In this document: one piece after another, positions 15,715 through 26,047 of the stretch
How positions within the stretch are numbered: position 1 is the first letter of the stretch
Layout of the letters: the number at the start of each line of letters is the position of its first letter
Assembly: GCA_013204155.1 (NCBI GenBank)
Contig: JABMOK010000124.1
Location: forward strand, 1 to 39,442
Source: Pseudohongiella sp.
GTDB lineage: Bacteria > Pseudomonadota > Gammaproteobacteria > Pseudomonadales > Pseudohongiellaceae
Reading direction: 5' to 3'
DNA length: 39,442 nucleotides
Notes under the pieces: model-generated
The model's database searches: none
What the model saw: the letters and a program-made list of their open reading frames with translations, nothing else
Told to the model about the DNA's origin: nothing
Translations under genes and position numbers: made by a program

Positions 15715-16917
15715 ATGTCAAATATTAGCTCACCTCCCGCATTCTTCGACACCCTCGAGGCAATGCCCAATCCGTTTAAACAGCCCGTTAAATCTCTGGA
15801 TCACGTGCTGCCGCACGCGCCACCGGAGGCAATCGGCGATTATCAGCATGCCAGTGAATTCATCTACAGCTATCGCGGTAGTCCCGATACCTTCAGCACC
15901 TATCGGCGCGAGATTGAGCATTTTCTACACTGGTGCTGGGTGGTTGCAGAAAAGTCACTTGAGCAGATCGGCAGGGAGGATATTGAGTCTTATATCGATT
16001 TCGCCAAAGCGCCTCCCCCGGCTTGGGTCGGTGAAAAAAACGCACCGCGCTTCCTCGAGCGCCAGGGAGAACGCGTGCCGAATGCGGATTGGCGGCCCTA
16101 TGTTCATGGTCCAGGCGAATATGTGGTATCACAGGCCGCCCTGCAGTCACTCTTCAGTGTACTGAGCAGCTTTTTCAATTTCCTGATTCAGGAAAGCTAT
16201 ATTGTGGCCAATCCAGTGTCGCAAATACGCCAGAAGAGCAAATTCCTGCGCAAGCAGCAGAGTCAGAGCAAGATAAGACGTTTGTCACCGCTGCAATGGG
16301 ACTATGTGATTGAAACCACGGAAATCATGGCCGCCGAAGATCCTGTGGTCCATGAGCGTACGCTGTTCATCATGAATGCCTTGTTCGCCATGTATCTGCG
16401 AATTTCCGAATTGGTCGCCAGCGACCGCTGGCAGCCTCAAATGGGACATTTCCAGCCAGATCAGGAAGGAAACTGGTGGTTTGTCACCGTAGGCAAAGGC
16501 AATAAGGAGCGGGAGATATCTGTTAGCGATGCCATGCTGGAAGCCTTAAAACGTTATCGTAAGTCCCGTGGACTGCCCTCTCTACCAGCGCCGGGGGAAG
16601 CAAGCCCGCTAATTCACAAGACCCGGGGTAGAGGAGGCATTACCAGCACCCGTCAGATTCGGGGAATTGTGCAAAAATGCTTCGATTGCGCGGCCGATAA
16701 AATGCGCCAGGAAGGTTTTCAAGAGGATGCGCAGCGCCTGGGCACCGCAACAGTCCACTGGCTGCGACATACGGGTATATCAGAAGATGTGAAGCATCGG
16801 CCTCGTGAGCACGTAAGAGATGATGCCGGTCATGGATCCAGCGCGATTACTGACAGGTATATCGATGTAGAGCGGGCGGAACGGCACGCCTCGGCCAGAC
16901 GCAAACTGATTAAATGA
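15715..16917 (+). CDS. Solitary tyrosine recombinase/integrase
   Basis: This 400-residue protein belongs to the phage-integrase (tyrosine recombinase) family. The N-terminal part holds a SAM-like core-binding domain (about 55-200, with FSTYRREIEHFLHWC). The catalytic domain contains Arg229 (YLRISEL), Lys in GKGNKERE (about 262-265), His348 and Arg351 (HWLRHTG), His373 (AGHGSS) and nucleophile Tyr382 (TDRYIDVE), so the enzyme should be active. There is no excisionase, prophage gene or tRNA beside it, and it is longer than XerC/XerD (about 300). It lies between modA and prc. Such single integrases may mark an old insertion or be domesticated; the attachment site is not visible. Confidence 0.85.
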   Translation: MSNISSPPAFFDTLEAMPNPFKQPVKSLDHVLPHAPPEAIGDYQHASEFIYSYRGSPDTFSTYRREIEHFLHWCWVVAEKSLEQIGREDIESYIDFAKAPPPAWVGEKNAPRFLERQGERVPNADWRPYVHGPGEYVVSQAALQSLFSVLSSFFNFLIQESYIVANPVSQIRQKSKFLRKQQSQSKIRRLSPLQWDYVIETTEIMAAEDPVVHERTLFIMNALFAMYLRISELVASDRWQPQMGHFQPDQEGNWWFVTVGKGNKEREISVSDAMLEALKRYRKSRGLPSLPAPGEASPLIHKTRGRGGITSTRQIRGIVQKCFDCAADKMRQEGFQEDAQRLGTATVHWLRHTGISEDVKHRPREHVRDDAGHGSSAITDRYIDVERAERHASARRKLIK

Positions 16918-17125
16918 GGCTAAGCTAATGCCGTTACTGAGTGTGATTAGTTAAGCTGGCAGGCGTCTGGGGTTACTTTCAGAGCAATCTGGATGTTTTC
17001 CAGACTTAATTAACCGGGAAAGCGCTTCTCAGAAGCACGGATTTGGCTTAGTCTTTAGCTTTGCTAATCGGGCTCCGCAGGGCCTGTTGCCGTATCATTA
17101 CAATTTAGAAGTTTTGTGGAGAGTT

Positions 17126-19357
17126 ATGAGGATTAGTCCAGTGAAGTTCAAACCAATGAAATTCAGTATAAATCGGCTTCTGCAGGCAGCAATATTCTCT
17201 GCCTGTTCGATGGCCGCTTCCGGCCTGATCGCACAGGATGACGCGGCCCAGCTAAACACTGTTCTGGACATAGACGCCCTCTATACCCCCCTTGCCAGCC
17301 AGCCTATCTATGGTGAAACCGCAACCAGCCTGTTGCAGGAACTGCAGACCAAACACTACTCCTCGATCGAGATCGACGATAATTTCTCTTCCATCGTGTT
17401 CGATAGCTACCTCGATGCACTGGATGGTTCCAAGCTTTACTTGTTAAAAGACGATGTGGACCGGCTCAGTGCCTACCGTTATACCCTGGATGACAGTCTC
17501 AAAAACGGTAGCGTAGAGGCTGGTTTTGCTATTTATAATATCTACTACAAACGCATACTGGAAAGAATGATTTATGCTGTCGACCGGGTTGAGAACCATA
17601 TCCCTGAGATGGATTTCACCCTCAATGAGTCCATCCAAATCGATCGTGAAAATGCGCCTTTTGCTACTTCCGTGGCAGAGCTCGATGAGATTTGGCGACT
17701 GCGAATTAAAAACAGTGTGTTGAGCCTGAAACTTACAGGCGACGACGATGAACAAATAAAAGCAAAGCTTAGCAAGCGCTATCGCAATCAATTGAGTCAG
17801 ATAGGCAAGACTAATGACCGTGATATCTTTCAAGCCTATCTATCAACTGTGGCAACCGCTGTCGATCCCCACACTTCTTATTTCTCGCCAAGGGAATCAG
17901 AAAACTTCAATATGGGTTTGTCGCTTTCCCTGCAAGGCATCGGCGCACAACTTACCACCGAAGAGGAATACACAAAAGTCGCCGAGCTGATCAAGGGTGG
18001 GCCGGCAGAGCGTGGCAGTGAACTGCAGGCAGGTGATCGGATAATCGCTATCGGCCAGGGAGTCGACGGTGAACTTCAAGACGTTGTCGGAATGCGACTG
18101 GACGATGTTGTGGCACAGATTCGCGGCGAAAAAGGCACCGTGGTGAGACTGAATGTGATTCCTACCGATGCGGTTAGCGAGAGCAGTGCAACTATCGTTA
18201 GTATTACCCGCGATACAGTCAAACTGGAAGATCAGTCGGCCAAGAAAGAAATCATCGAGCTAAGTTATAACGGAGGCTCCTATAAGATCGGCGTCATTGA
18301 TTTGCCAACTTTCTATTTTGATTTTGAAGCGGCCTCTCGTGGCGAAGAAGACTTTAAGAGCTCCACTCGCGACGTGCATGCCCTGCTCGATGAGTTAAAA
18401 GAAGAGAATGTCGATGCGGTAGTCGTGGATCTGCGAAATAACGGAGGTGGTAGCCTCAGCGAAGCCAACCAGTTGGTCGGCCTGTTTATTGAAACCGGTG
18501 CGACAGTGCAGATTCGCTATTCAGGTTTGCGCAATGGTTTTACCCGATCATTCGGTGACAATGATCCTGAGGTGGCTTACAGCGGCCCGCTCGCCGTTCT
18601 GGTTAATCGCACCAGTGCATCCGCTTCCGAAATTTTCGCCGGTGCCATTCAAGACTACCAACGCGGCGTGGTACTCGGCGGTCAGACTTTCGGCAAGGGC
18701 ACTGTGCAAGAAATTATTCCTATGGGGTATGGTCAGGTAAAACTTACCCGCTCCAAGTTCTATCGAATATCCGGTGCCAGCACCCAGCATCGAGGTGTAA
18801 TGCCCGACATTACATTTCCAGACTTCTATGATGCCTATGAGGATATTGGTGAAAGCAGTCTCGATGGTGCCCTGCCCTGGGATACTGTTCGTGCCGTCGA
18901 ATATAGTCCTTACCAGGCTATCCAGACCCTGCTGCCGAAATTGAAGGAGTTACATCAACAACGCGCCGAGCAATCCGCTGATTTTATTTATCTTCAGGAT
19001 CAGATTGTGCGCACCAAGGAATTACGCCAACGAGAGGAATTGTCGTTGAATGAATTAGTGGTGAAGAACGAAAGAGAACAATCACGTAGAATTGAGTTTG
19101 AAGCGGAGAACAAGCGCCGATTGGCAAAAGGATTAACACTGCGCGAATGGGTTGAAGAAGGCGCGGATAACGAAGATCAAGTGTTAAACGATGACGGAAG
19201 CCTGACCAGCATTTCCGACACTGAAACTGGCGTAGATGAGATCAAAGAAGAAGATCCTCTGCTGCTGGAGAGTGGACGCATCCTGGCCGATTTCATCGCC
19301 CTCAATCAAAATCTCTTAAGCGCGCAGAACGACACCCCTCCAACGACTAACCGCTAA
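17126..19357 (+). CDS. prc: Tail-specific carboxy-terminal processing protease Prc (Tsp)
   Basis: This 743-residue periplasmic S41 protease degrades proteins from their C-terminus and, in E. coli, processes penicillin-binding protein 3 and cell-wall hydrolase partners. After the signal sequence (MKFSINRLLQAAIFSACSMAASGLIAQ) come an N-terminal helical domain, a PDZ domain (around LSLQGIGAQLTTEE to RGEKGTVVRL) and the protease core. The catalytic Ser lies in SASASE (residues 497-502, probably Ser499) and Lys524 in TFGKGTVQ, with spacing like E. coli Ser430/Lys455. The frame is open from 17087, but GGAGAG just before the ATG at 17126 supports that start. The C-terminus ends in a charged linker; the family is usually about 660-700 residues. 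Confidence 0.93.
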   Translation: MRISPVKFKPMKFSINRLLQAAIFSACSMAASGLIAQDDAAQLNTVLDIDALYTPLASQPIYGETATSLLQELQTKHYSSIEIDDNFSSIVFDSYLDALDGSKLYLLKDDVDRLSAYRYTLDDSLKNGSVEAGFAIYNIYYKRILERMIYAVDRVENHIPEMDFTLNESIQIDRENAPFATSVAELDEIWRLRIKNSVLSLKLTGDDDEQIKAKLSKRYRNQLSQIGKTNDRDIFQAYLSTVATAVDPHTSYFSPRESENFNMGLSLSLQGIGAQLTTEEEYTKVAELIKGGPAERGSELQAGDRIIAIGQGVDGELQDVVGMRLDDVVAQIRGEKGTVVRLNVIPTDAVSESSATIVSITRDTVKLEDQSAKKEIIELSYNGGSYKIGVIDLPTFYFDFEAASRGEEDFKSSTRDVHALLDELKEENVDAVVVDLRNNGGGSLSEANQLVGLFIETGATVQIRYSGLRNGFTRSFGDNDPEVAYSGPLAVLVNRTSASASEIFAGAIQDYQRGVVLGGQTFGKGTVQEIIPMGYGQVKLTRSKFYRISGASTQHRGVMPDITFPDFYDAYEDIGESSLDGALPWDTVRAVEYSPYQAIQTLLPKLKELHQQRAEQSADFIYLQDQIVRTKELRQREELSLNELVVKNEREQSRRIEFEAENKRRLAKGLTLREWVEEGADNEDQVLNDDGSLTSISDTETGVDEIKEEDPLLLESGRILADFIALNQNLLSAQNDTPPTTNR

Positions 19358-19365
19358 CAAAAAAA

Positions 19366-19386
19366 AGGCCCTCCCAAGGAGGGCCT
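19366..19386 (-). terminator. Rho-independent terminator (minus orientation)
   Basis: AGGCCCTCC and GGAGGGCCT form a 9-bp GC-rich stem with a CAA loop. The A-run at 19359-19366 becomes a U-run on the minus strand, so this is a strong terminator for leftward transcription from the tRNA-Ser side. It can also act as the 3' hairpin of prc. Confidence 0.75.
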
Positions 19387-19409
19387 CAAAGCGGGTCTTA
19401 CCCTAAGAG

Positions 19410-19438
19410 GACTCAATCAATTTGTAGTTGATTGAGTC
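19410..19438 (+). terminator. 11-bp hairpin downstream of prc
   Basis: GACTCAATCAA (19410-19420) and TTGATTGAGTC (19428-19438) form a perfect 11-bp stem with a 7-base loop, followed by TTCATT. It is a plausible but weaker terminator for plus-strand transcription from prc. Confidence 0.5.
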
Positions 19439-19671
19439 TTCATTAAAACAACTGAATGTAACCGCCGCATTGCCTAATAAGGGCGATGTTGGGATTAATT
19501 GTGGCTGGATTGTGGCGATTGGGGCTGATAGCTAGCGCTTGCGCTAGTCTTGATTGCTGCGCAATCAATCGAACTGGAGAGTTCTCATCTTCCTCCTCCG
19601 CCTTGCAGTTGGCATTGGCGGGGAGTACGGAGTCAGAGGCCTGGCAGTATTGTAGGCTGGCGCATCGAAGT

Positions 19672-19761
19672 TGGCGGAGGAGGAGAGATTCGAACTCTCG
19701 GAGGGCTTTCACCCTCGCTGGTTTTCAAGACCAGTGCATTCAACCGCTCTGCCACCCCTCC
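19672..19761 (-). tRNA. tRNA-Ser (anticodon UGA)
   Basis: On the minus strand the 90-nt sequence starts GGAGGGGTGGCAGAGCGGTT and ends with an encoded CCA. The acceptor stem GGAGGGG pairs with CTCCTCC (one G.U). The anticodon stem-loop CTGGT-CTTGAAA-ACCAG carries TGA. The long variable arm (CGAGGGTGAAAGCCCTCC) is typical of serine tRNA, and the T-loop GAGAGTTCGAATCTCTC is intact. It reads UCN-type codons and lies between prc and the YccA gene. Confidence 0.97.
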
Positions 19762-20013
19762 GCGATAGGGGCGCAATATTACTATAATCAGTGGCCCAGT
19801 CAATAAGGGATGCACTTCGATTTTCAAGTCGTCGCAGACAGGCCGAAAACCGTTGATTTTGGCTTGGTTACAGGTATGATATTTCGCATAAGGAACCGGG
19901 CTTGTGCAGGCTATGCCATTGAAATCATAGCGGACAGCCCTCATATCGAAGGTGTGAGCGACACCAATTAAGGTGTTTGTTACATTAATGAACTATTTTT
20001 GCTGGAGATCACC

Positions 20014-20685
20014 ATGAGCGAAGTCGAGTTAAATATCAGCCGCAGTCAGGAAGCGGCGCTGTCTACTAACAAAGTCGTTCGTAACACCTATATGTTGCTG
20101 TCCATGACACTGTTCTTCAGCGCCATCACGGCGGTTACCACCATGGTCATGCAAGTTGGTCAGGGTACAGGTTTCATGCTGCTCATCGGCGGCTTTGGCA
20201 TGAGTTTTGTAGTCAGAGCTACAGCAAACTCGTCAAAGGGATTGATCGCGGTATTTGCCTTTGCCGGTCTCATGGGCGCGGCTCTCGGACCCACCATTTC
20301 GATGTATATAGCCGCCTATGCAAACGGATCCGCCCTGGTCGCTCAAGCCCTGGGTGGAACGGCGCTTATCTTCTTATCCTTGTCTGGCTATGCATTAACC
20401 ACCGGCAAGAACTTCAATTTCCTTGGTGGATTCATCTTTACCGGAATGATGGTTGTTCTGGTAGCAATGATTGCCAATATATTTTTACAAATTCCTGCCT
20501 TTAGCCTGGCGATTTCTTCTGCCGTGATTCTGCTAATGTCCGGATTTATTCTGTTTGATACCAGCCGAATCATTAACGGCGGTGAGCGCAATTACATATT
20601 GGCCACGATTTCCCTGTATCTCAGTATTTTTAATATATTTATCCATTTGCTGCATCTGCTAAGCATGCTTACTGGCAGAAGGTAA
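20014..20685 (+). CDS. yccA: YccA-type Bax inhibitor-1 family membrane protein
   Basis: This 223-residue protein has seven predicted hydrophobic helices and matches the BI-1/YccA family (TMBIM-like). Visible landmarks are an N-terminal NKVVRNTYMLLSMTLFFSA and a C-terminal FILFDTSRIINGGERNYILATISLYLSIFNIFIHLL, where conserved Asp/Arg residues occur. In E. coli YccA is an inner-membrane substrate and modulator of the FtsH protease; other members act as ion leak channels. The ATG at 20014 has TGGAG upstream and gives a length near E. coli YccA (219); a Met at 19999 lacks this. It precedes tusDCBE, an order I remember from pseudomonads, but a terminator separates them. Confidence 0.9.
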   Translation: MSEVELNISRSQEAALSTNKVVRNTYMLLSMTLFFSAITAVTTMVMQVGQGTGFMLLIGGFGMSFVVRATANSSKGLIAVFAFAGLMGAALGPTISMYIAAYANGSALVAQALGGTALIFLSLSGYALTTGKNFNFLGGFIFTGMMVVLVAMIANIFLQIPAFSLAISSAVILLMSGFILFDTSRIINGGERNYILATISLYLSIFNIFIHLLHLLSMLTGRR

Positions 20686-20727
20686 ATCCTGGTTAACCTG
20701 GTACTTCACGCTTCCAGCTAAAATACT

Positions 20728-20755
20728 GCCCCAGCTTGTCTGGGGCTTTTTATTT
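20728..20755 (+). terminator. Rho-independent terminator after yccA
   Basis: GCCCCAG (20728-20734) and CTGGGGC (20740-20746) form a 7-bp stem with loop CTTGT, followed by TTTTTATTT. This is a standard intrinsic terminator that separates the YccA gene from the tus operon. Confidence 0.9.
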
Positions 20756-20813
20756 CGGCAATACGCTAGTCAATAAATAGCCACAAAATTAAGCAGGCAA
20801 GAAAAACTAAACA

Positions 20814-21203
20814 GTGAAATTCTCAATCGTCATTTATGCGGCACCCTATTCATCTGAGGCGGCTGCGACAGCCTTAAGATTCACCAAAACTCTTCTCGAT
20901 CAGGGTCATGAACTGTATCGCCTGTTTTTCTTTGGAGACGGCGTACACAACGCTAACAGGCTTTCAGTGGTGGCGCAGGACGATAAAAATATTCAGCAAG
21001 CGTGGGATGAACTTATTAAGACCCGCGGCCTCGACTCTGTAATCTGCGTGTCATCAGCAATAAAACGAGGCATAGTCGATGAGACGGAATCTCAACGTTA
21101 TGAATTAAATGCGGTTAGCGCCTACGACAGTTCGGAAATTTCCGGCCTGGGCCAGCTGGTCGATGCTACCTTGCATTCAGATCGCGTGGTAAATTTCGGA
21201 TAG
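20814..21203 (+). CDS. tusD: Sulfurtransferase TusD (DsrE-like)
   Basis: This 129-residue DsrE-family protein is a subunit of the TusBCD complex. The complex accepts sulfur from TusA and passes it to TusE for 2-thiolation of the wobble uridine in tRNA-Lys, Glu and Gln, completed by MnmA. The catalytic Cys is in SVICVSSAIKRGI (about residue 78), the expected site, and the N-terminal FSIVIYAAPYSSEAAATALRF is typical. It is the first gene of tusDCB-tusE, six bases before tusC. mnmA lies elsewhere in this window (37736). Confidence 0.93.
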   Translation: MKFSIVIYAAPYSSEAAATALRFTKTLLDQGHELYRLFFFGDGVHNANRLSVVAQDDKNIQQAWDELIKTRGLDSVICVSSAIKRGIVDETESQRYELNAVSAYDSSEISGLGQLVDATLHSDRVVNFG

Positions 21204-21209
21204 ATCAGA

Positions 21210-21599
21210 ATGTCAGACAAAGCGGCCAATAATGCTCCCCTCAAGAAATCGATTACCTTTATCAGTCGCTCTGCTCCTTATGGGCGCGATAATTCGCAAC
21301 TCTGTCTGGAAATGGCGCTCGCCTGTGCCGTGTTCGAACAGAATGTGAATTATGTGTTTCTCGATGACGGGGTATACCAATTAGTCGGCGCTCAGAATGC
21401 AAGCGCTATCGATGCTAAAACCCTGGGCAATGCTCTGGAGACCCTGGAGCTGTATGGAATAGAGAATATTTGCGTTGATGAAGACTCCTTGAATCAACGC
21501 AATTTGATGGCGAAGGATTTGCTTGGCGAGTTTAAACTAGTTAATCGATCGCTGATAACAGCGCTGATTAGACAGTCTGATTGTGTATTTAATCTATGA
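21210..21599 (+). CDS. tusC: Sulfurtransferase complex subunit TusC
   Basis: This 129-residue DsrE/DsrF-type subunit has the usual start KSITFISRSAPYGRDNSQLCLEMALACAVF and the end ITALIRQSDCVFNL. TusC is a structural member of the TusBCD heterohexamer in the cytoplasmic sulfur relay to tRNA. Its stop overlaps the tusB start by four bases (ATGA), indicating coupled translation. Confidence 0.92.
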   Translation: MSDKAANNAPLKKSITFISRSAPYGRDNSQLCLEMALACAVFEQNVNYVFLDDGVYQLVGAQNASAIDAKTLGNALETLELYGIENICVDEDSLNQRNLMAKDLLGEFKLVNRSLITALIRQSDCVFNL

Positions 21600-21886
21600 C
21601 TATCCTGCATACCATTAGTCGAAGCCCCTCCTCTGCTCTGCTGGCAAGTTGCGCCTCGCTCTTAGCGTCGGGTGATGCCGTGCTGTTTATCGAAGATGGA
21701 ATCTATCACTGCTCAGATAACAAGGCCCTGAGCGCTATCGAAGCGCTGGTGAAATTGTATGTCTTGAGAGAAGATCTTATGGCTCGAGGAATGCTCGGCA
21801 AAAATTTGGCTGATGCGGAAATTGTCGGCTACGACGCCTTTGTGGAATTGTGCTGTGAATACGATAAGGTGGTCAGTTGGTTCTAA
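21596..21886 (+). CDS. tusB: Sulfurtransferase complex subunit TusB
   Basis: This 96-residue DsrH-family subunit of TusBCD begins MTILHTISRSPSSALLASCASLL and contains GDAVLFIEDGIYHC, matching the family. It overlaps tusC by four bases and is followed by tusE after 15 bases. The subunit contributes to the complex but is not thought to carry the main catalytic cysteine. Confidence 0.9.
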   Translation: MTILHTISRSPSSALLASCASLLASGDAVLFIEDGIYHCSDNKALSAIEALVKLYVLREDLMARGMLGKNLADAEIVGYDAFVELCCEYDKVVSWF

Positions 21887-21901
21887 GCGGCGCGGCGTAA
21901 T

Positions 21902-22240
21902 ATGACAAATTATCTACAGGTCCGGGACTACAAAGTAGCGCTAGACAATGAAGGCTATCTGAAAAATCTGGAAGATTGGAACGAAGAGATTGCCGCCGAA
22001 CTTGCCGCTCAAGAAGATATCGTGCTTGGCCCCTCCCATTGGGAAATTTTAAATCTGCTGCGCAAATTTTATCAACGGCACCACTTGTCCCCAGCTACCC
22101 GCGCCTTGATAAGTCTTGTGAAACGGGACCTTGGCAAGGAGAAGGGTCGTAGCGTATATCTGATGAAATTATTTCGAGGAAGCCCTGCAAAGATGGCGAG
22201 TAAGTTAGCCGGACTGCCCAAGCCGGATAACTGTTTGTAA
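21902..22240 (+). CDS. tusE: Sulfur relay protein TusE (DsrC family)
   Basis: This 112-residue protein is the TusE/DsrC sulfur carrier that receives persulfide from TusD and delivers it to MnmA. The family signature is present: DNEGYLKNLEDWNEEIAAELAAQEDI near the N-terminus, HWEILNLLRKFYQ in the centre, and a C-terminal flexible arm ending KPDNCL with the penultimate catalytic Cys. It is the last gene of the tus operon and ends 25 bp from the convergent cysG gene. Confidence 0.94.
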   Translation: MTNYLQVRDYKVALDNEGYLKNLEDWNEEIAAELAAQEDIVLGPSHWEILNLLRKFYQRHHLSPATRALISLVKRDLGKEKGRSVYLMKLFRGSPAKMASKLAGLPKPDNCL

Positions 22241-22265
22241 CGGATGCGCCTTAACAGAAGGGGAA

Positions 22266-23647
22266 TCAGTTATTAAACCAGGATAGTCTTTCCCGTAAGC
22301 TCACTACCTTGCCAATGATGATTATAGTCGGCGCCTTGATTTGTTCGGCGTCTGCCAACGCTGGCATGCTCGCCAGGTCTGCGACGAGAACTTTCTGCGT
22401 GGCAGTCGTGCCTTGTTGAATCAGCGCCACCGGGGTGCTGCTTTCCATGCCATGGGCTATTAATTCCCGGCAGATAACAGGCAGACCGGAAAGCCCCATA
22501 TAAAACACCAGGGTTTGATGTTCCTTTGACAGCGCATCCCAGTCCAGCAGCACTGCCCCCTCTTTGGTGTGACCGGTGAGAAACCTGACTGACTGTGAAT
22601 AATCCCGATGGGTGAGCGGTATCCCGGCATAGCTTGCACAACCGGAGGCAGCGGTTATTCCCGGCACTATTTGAAAGGGGATACCCGCCGCCGCCAGGGT
22701 TTCTATCTCTTCACCTCCGCGTCCGAAAATAAACGGATCTCCCCCCTTTAGACGCAGCACTTTCTTCCCTTCTTGCGCCAGCCTTACTAACATTTGATTG
22801 ATGGTTTCCTGCTCGACGCTGTGATTAGCTTTCTCCTTGCCTACATGAATTTTGTGCGCGTCGGGGCGCAATTTCAGCATTATCTCAGGCGATACCAGAC
22901 GGTCATACAAAACCACATCGGCTTTATGCATTAGCCGCAGTGCTCGCAGTGTAAGCAGATCCGGATCTCCTGGCCCTGCCCCAACCAAATACACCTCCCC
23001 GCGCTGGGTGACTTCATCCGCGCTATTTAACTGTTGCTCAAGCAGGGACACAGCTGCCGCCTCATTGCCGCTATACACCAATTCGGGGATCGCACTGTCC
23101 AACACTTTTTCCCAGAATCGAATGCGACGGGGTATTGTGCTGATGCGGCTTTTCACCTGCTCTCGATAAGCGGCCAAAAGCTTCGCTAGCTTATCGATTC
23201 TGTTGGGAATCATTATTTCGTTAAGTTCTTTTAACTTGCGCGTAAGAACCGGGGAAGTACCACCGCTGGAGATCGCTATCAACACCGGCGATCTATCGAC
23301 TATAGCGGGCATAATAAACGAGCACAGCTCTGGTTGATCCACCACGTTGACAGGAATGCCGAGCAATTTCGCGTGTTGGCTGATTTTCTTATTGATCACA
23401 GGATCATCTGTGGCGGCGATGACCAGCGCTGCGTCCTGTAACAATTCCGGCTCGAAGGATCGGCTTTCAATTACTGCCTGGTGCGCATCGCAAAGGGATT
23501 GCAACTCTGCTGATACTCGCTCAGCAACGACAACAAGCTTGGCACCAGCACGCAGCAGTAGGCTTGCTTTACGCAGGGCAACATCTCCCCCACCCACTAC
23601 AACACATCTTCTATTCTTGATATTCAAGAATATTGGTAGCAGGTCCA

Positions 23648-23648
<1 letters not shown>
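22266..23648 (-). CDS. cysG: Siroheme synthase CysG (trifunctional)
   Basis: This 460-residue fusion makes siroheme from uroporphyrinogen III. The N-terminal CysGB half (about 1-210) is an NAD-dependent precorrin-2 dehydrogenase/ferrochelatase with CVVVGGGDVALRKASLLL and ISSGGTSPVLTRKL. The C-terminal CysGA half is the SAM-dependent uroporphyrinogen methyltransferase, with VYLVGAGPGDPDLLTLRALR, VLRLKGGDPFIFGRGGEE and PFQIVPGITAASG. Length matches E. coli CysG (457). Its ATG shares one base with the serS stop (TGATG), so it is coupled to serS. Siroheme serves sulfite and nitrite reductases. Confidence 0.95.
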
Positions 23649-24925
<1,277 letters not shown>

Positions 24926-24947
24926 TTAGTATTCCTGCATGAATTGT

Positions 24948-25325
24948 TTACAGTAGTATGCGGGTGATTTGCATTCCGAAAAAAGCGGCGAGCAAACTCA
25001 GGATAACACTGCCCAGAATGTAGAATAGCGCGGAATTGTAATGACCTTGCTGAAATAACAACAACGCGTCCAGTGAGAAAGTAGAGAAAGTAGTCATGGC
25101 TCCAAGAAAACCAATGATGATAAAGGGGCGCCATTGGTCTACCAAGTGTAATTTTTCGGCGAGTATGATAAAAAAAACACCGATTAAAAAAGATCCGACG
25201 ATATTGACAAAAAAAGTACCGAGAGGGAACGTTGTTCCATTGAATCGCTCAACGGTAGTGCTAAGCCAATACCGGGAGACAGCACCGGCCGCTCCCCCAA
25301 ACGCGATTGCTAGATAGTAATACAC
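24948..25325 (-). CDS. crcB: Fluoride exporter CrcB (Fluc)
   Basis: This 125-residue membrane protein has four hydrophobic helices and the Fluc/CrcB pattern: AFGGAAGAVSRYWLS at the N-terminus, TFFVNIVGSFLIGVFF with the conserved Asn, and GFLGAMTTFSTFSLD with the phenylalanines that line the pore. CrcB dimers export fluoride and protect against its toxicity. The start is GTG at 25325 (MYYYLAIAF). It lies between lolA and serS, 22 bp before the serS start. I see no fluoride riboswitch in the short upstream gap. Confidence 0.93.
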   Translation of the reverse strand: MYYYLAIAFGGAAGAVSRYWLSTTVERFNGTTFPLGTFFVNIVGSFLIGVFFIILAEKLHLVDQWRPFIIIGFLGAMTTFSTFSLDALLLFQQGHYNSALFYILGSVILSLLAAFFGMQITRILL

Positions 25326-25374
25326 AGTAGTATGCCAAACCTTTTTTCTTCAGTATATGTTAAATGGAATTGAA

Positions 25375-26031
25375 TTATTGTGTGTAGCTATTCTCAATAA
25401 TTTCAATATTATCCGGCGCTACAAATTTAAACACGCTGTCGGCTATTTCTTGATTTCGCTCAACATTTTCAAATCGCCAGACAGTCTGCTGACCATTTTT
25501 GTTATTCAGATAAATCGATTCCAAATCCAACAATAAAAAATTGATTGTGATGAGGCGGTAGACGCTGTCGGTCGAAATCGGAGTCAGTTCGAATTCCTGA
25601 TACTCGCTATCCAGGTCAGTTACATTCTCAATAGTATATTCATCTGACAAATTAGATGTTTGTCCGTTCAGTAATTGTGCGGCGAGTTCCGAGCGGCTGC
25701 TGTCCCAATCTTCGACAACCACCTGCTCGAGATCTGGCTGATAGTTCCAGAGTTTTTTGCCATCGGTCACAATCAGTTCCGGGAACGGGGTCAGTGTTTC
25801 CCAATAAAAACCATCGGGCTTTTTCATGTACATTTGAATTTCGCTTTCTTCCAGAACGCCGCCGTCCGATTCAACGATAAGCTGAACCACATCCGCTGCC
25901 AGGGTATTAATCCCTTGCAGCAAATCATCCAGGCGCTGAATGGCCGCCGCTTGCGCCGCTACAGCCTGAACGCTCGCTGATACAATAATAATTGCAACCA
26001 GCGCTGCCACTTTGTTACTGAATTTTATCAT
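25375..26031 (-). CDS. lolA: Outer-membrane lipoprotein carrier protein LolA
   Basis: This 218-residue periplasmic chaperone carries lipoproteins from the LolCDE complex to LolB. It starts with a signal peptide (MIKFSNKVAALVAIIIVSASVQAVAAQ). The mature part has the LolA fold pattern: QMYMKKPDGFYWETLTPFPELIVTDGKKLWNYQPDLEQVVV, and later WRFENVERNQEIADSVFKFVAPDNIEIIE. The frame is open to 26091 inside ftsK, but the signal peptide starts at the Met at 26031, which is preferred although no clear ribosome-binding site precedes it. It follows ftsK by 16 bp. Confidence 0.9.
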   Translation of the reverse strand: MIKFSNKVAALVAIIIVSASVQAVAAQAAAIQRLDDLLQGINTLAADVVQLIVESDGGVLEESEIQMYMKKPDGFYWETLTPFPELIVTDGKKLWNYQPDLEQVVVEDWDSSRSELAAQLLNGQTSNLSDEYTIENVTDLDSEYQEFELTPISTDSVYRLITINFLLLDLESIYLNNKNGQQTVWRFENVERNQEIADSVFKFVAPDNIEIIENSYTQ

Positions 26032-26047
26032 TGGTTTTTTAAGGGCT

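Noticed and set aside
19443-19944. Several ORFs overlapping the tRNA-Ser region
   Set aside because: They run through the tRNA gene on both strands and have no coding features.
25326-25374. Fluoride riboswitch before crcB
   Set aside because: The gap is only 49 bases and shows no fluoride-aptamer consensus.
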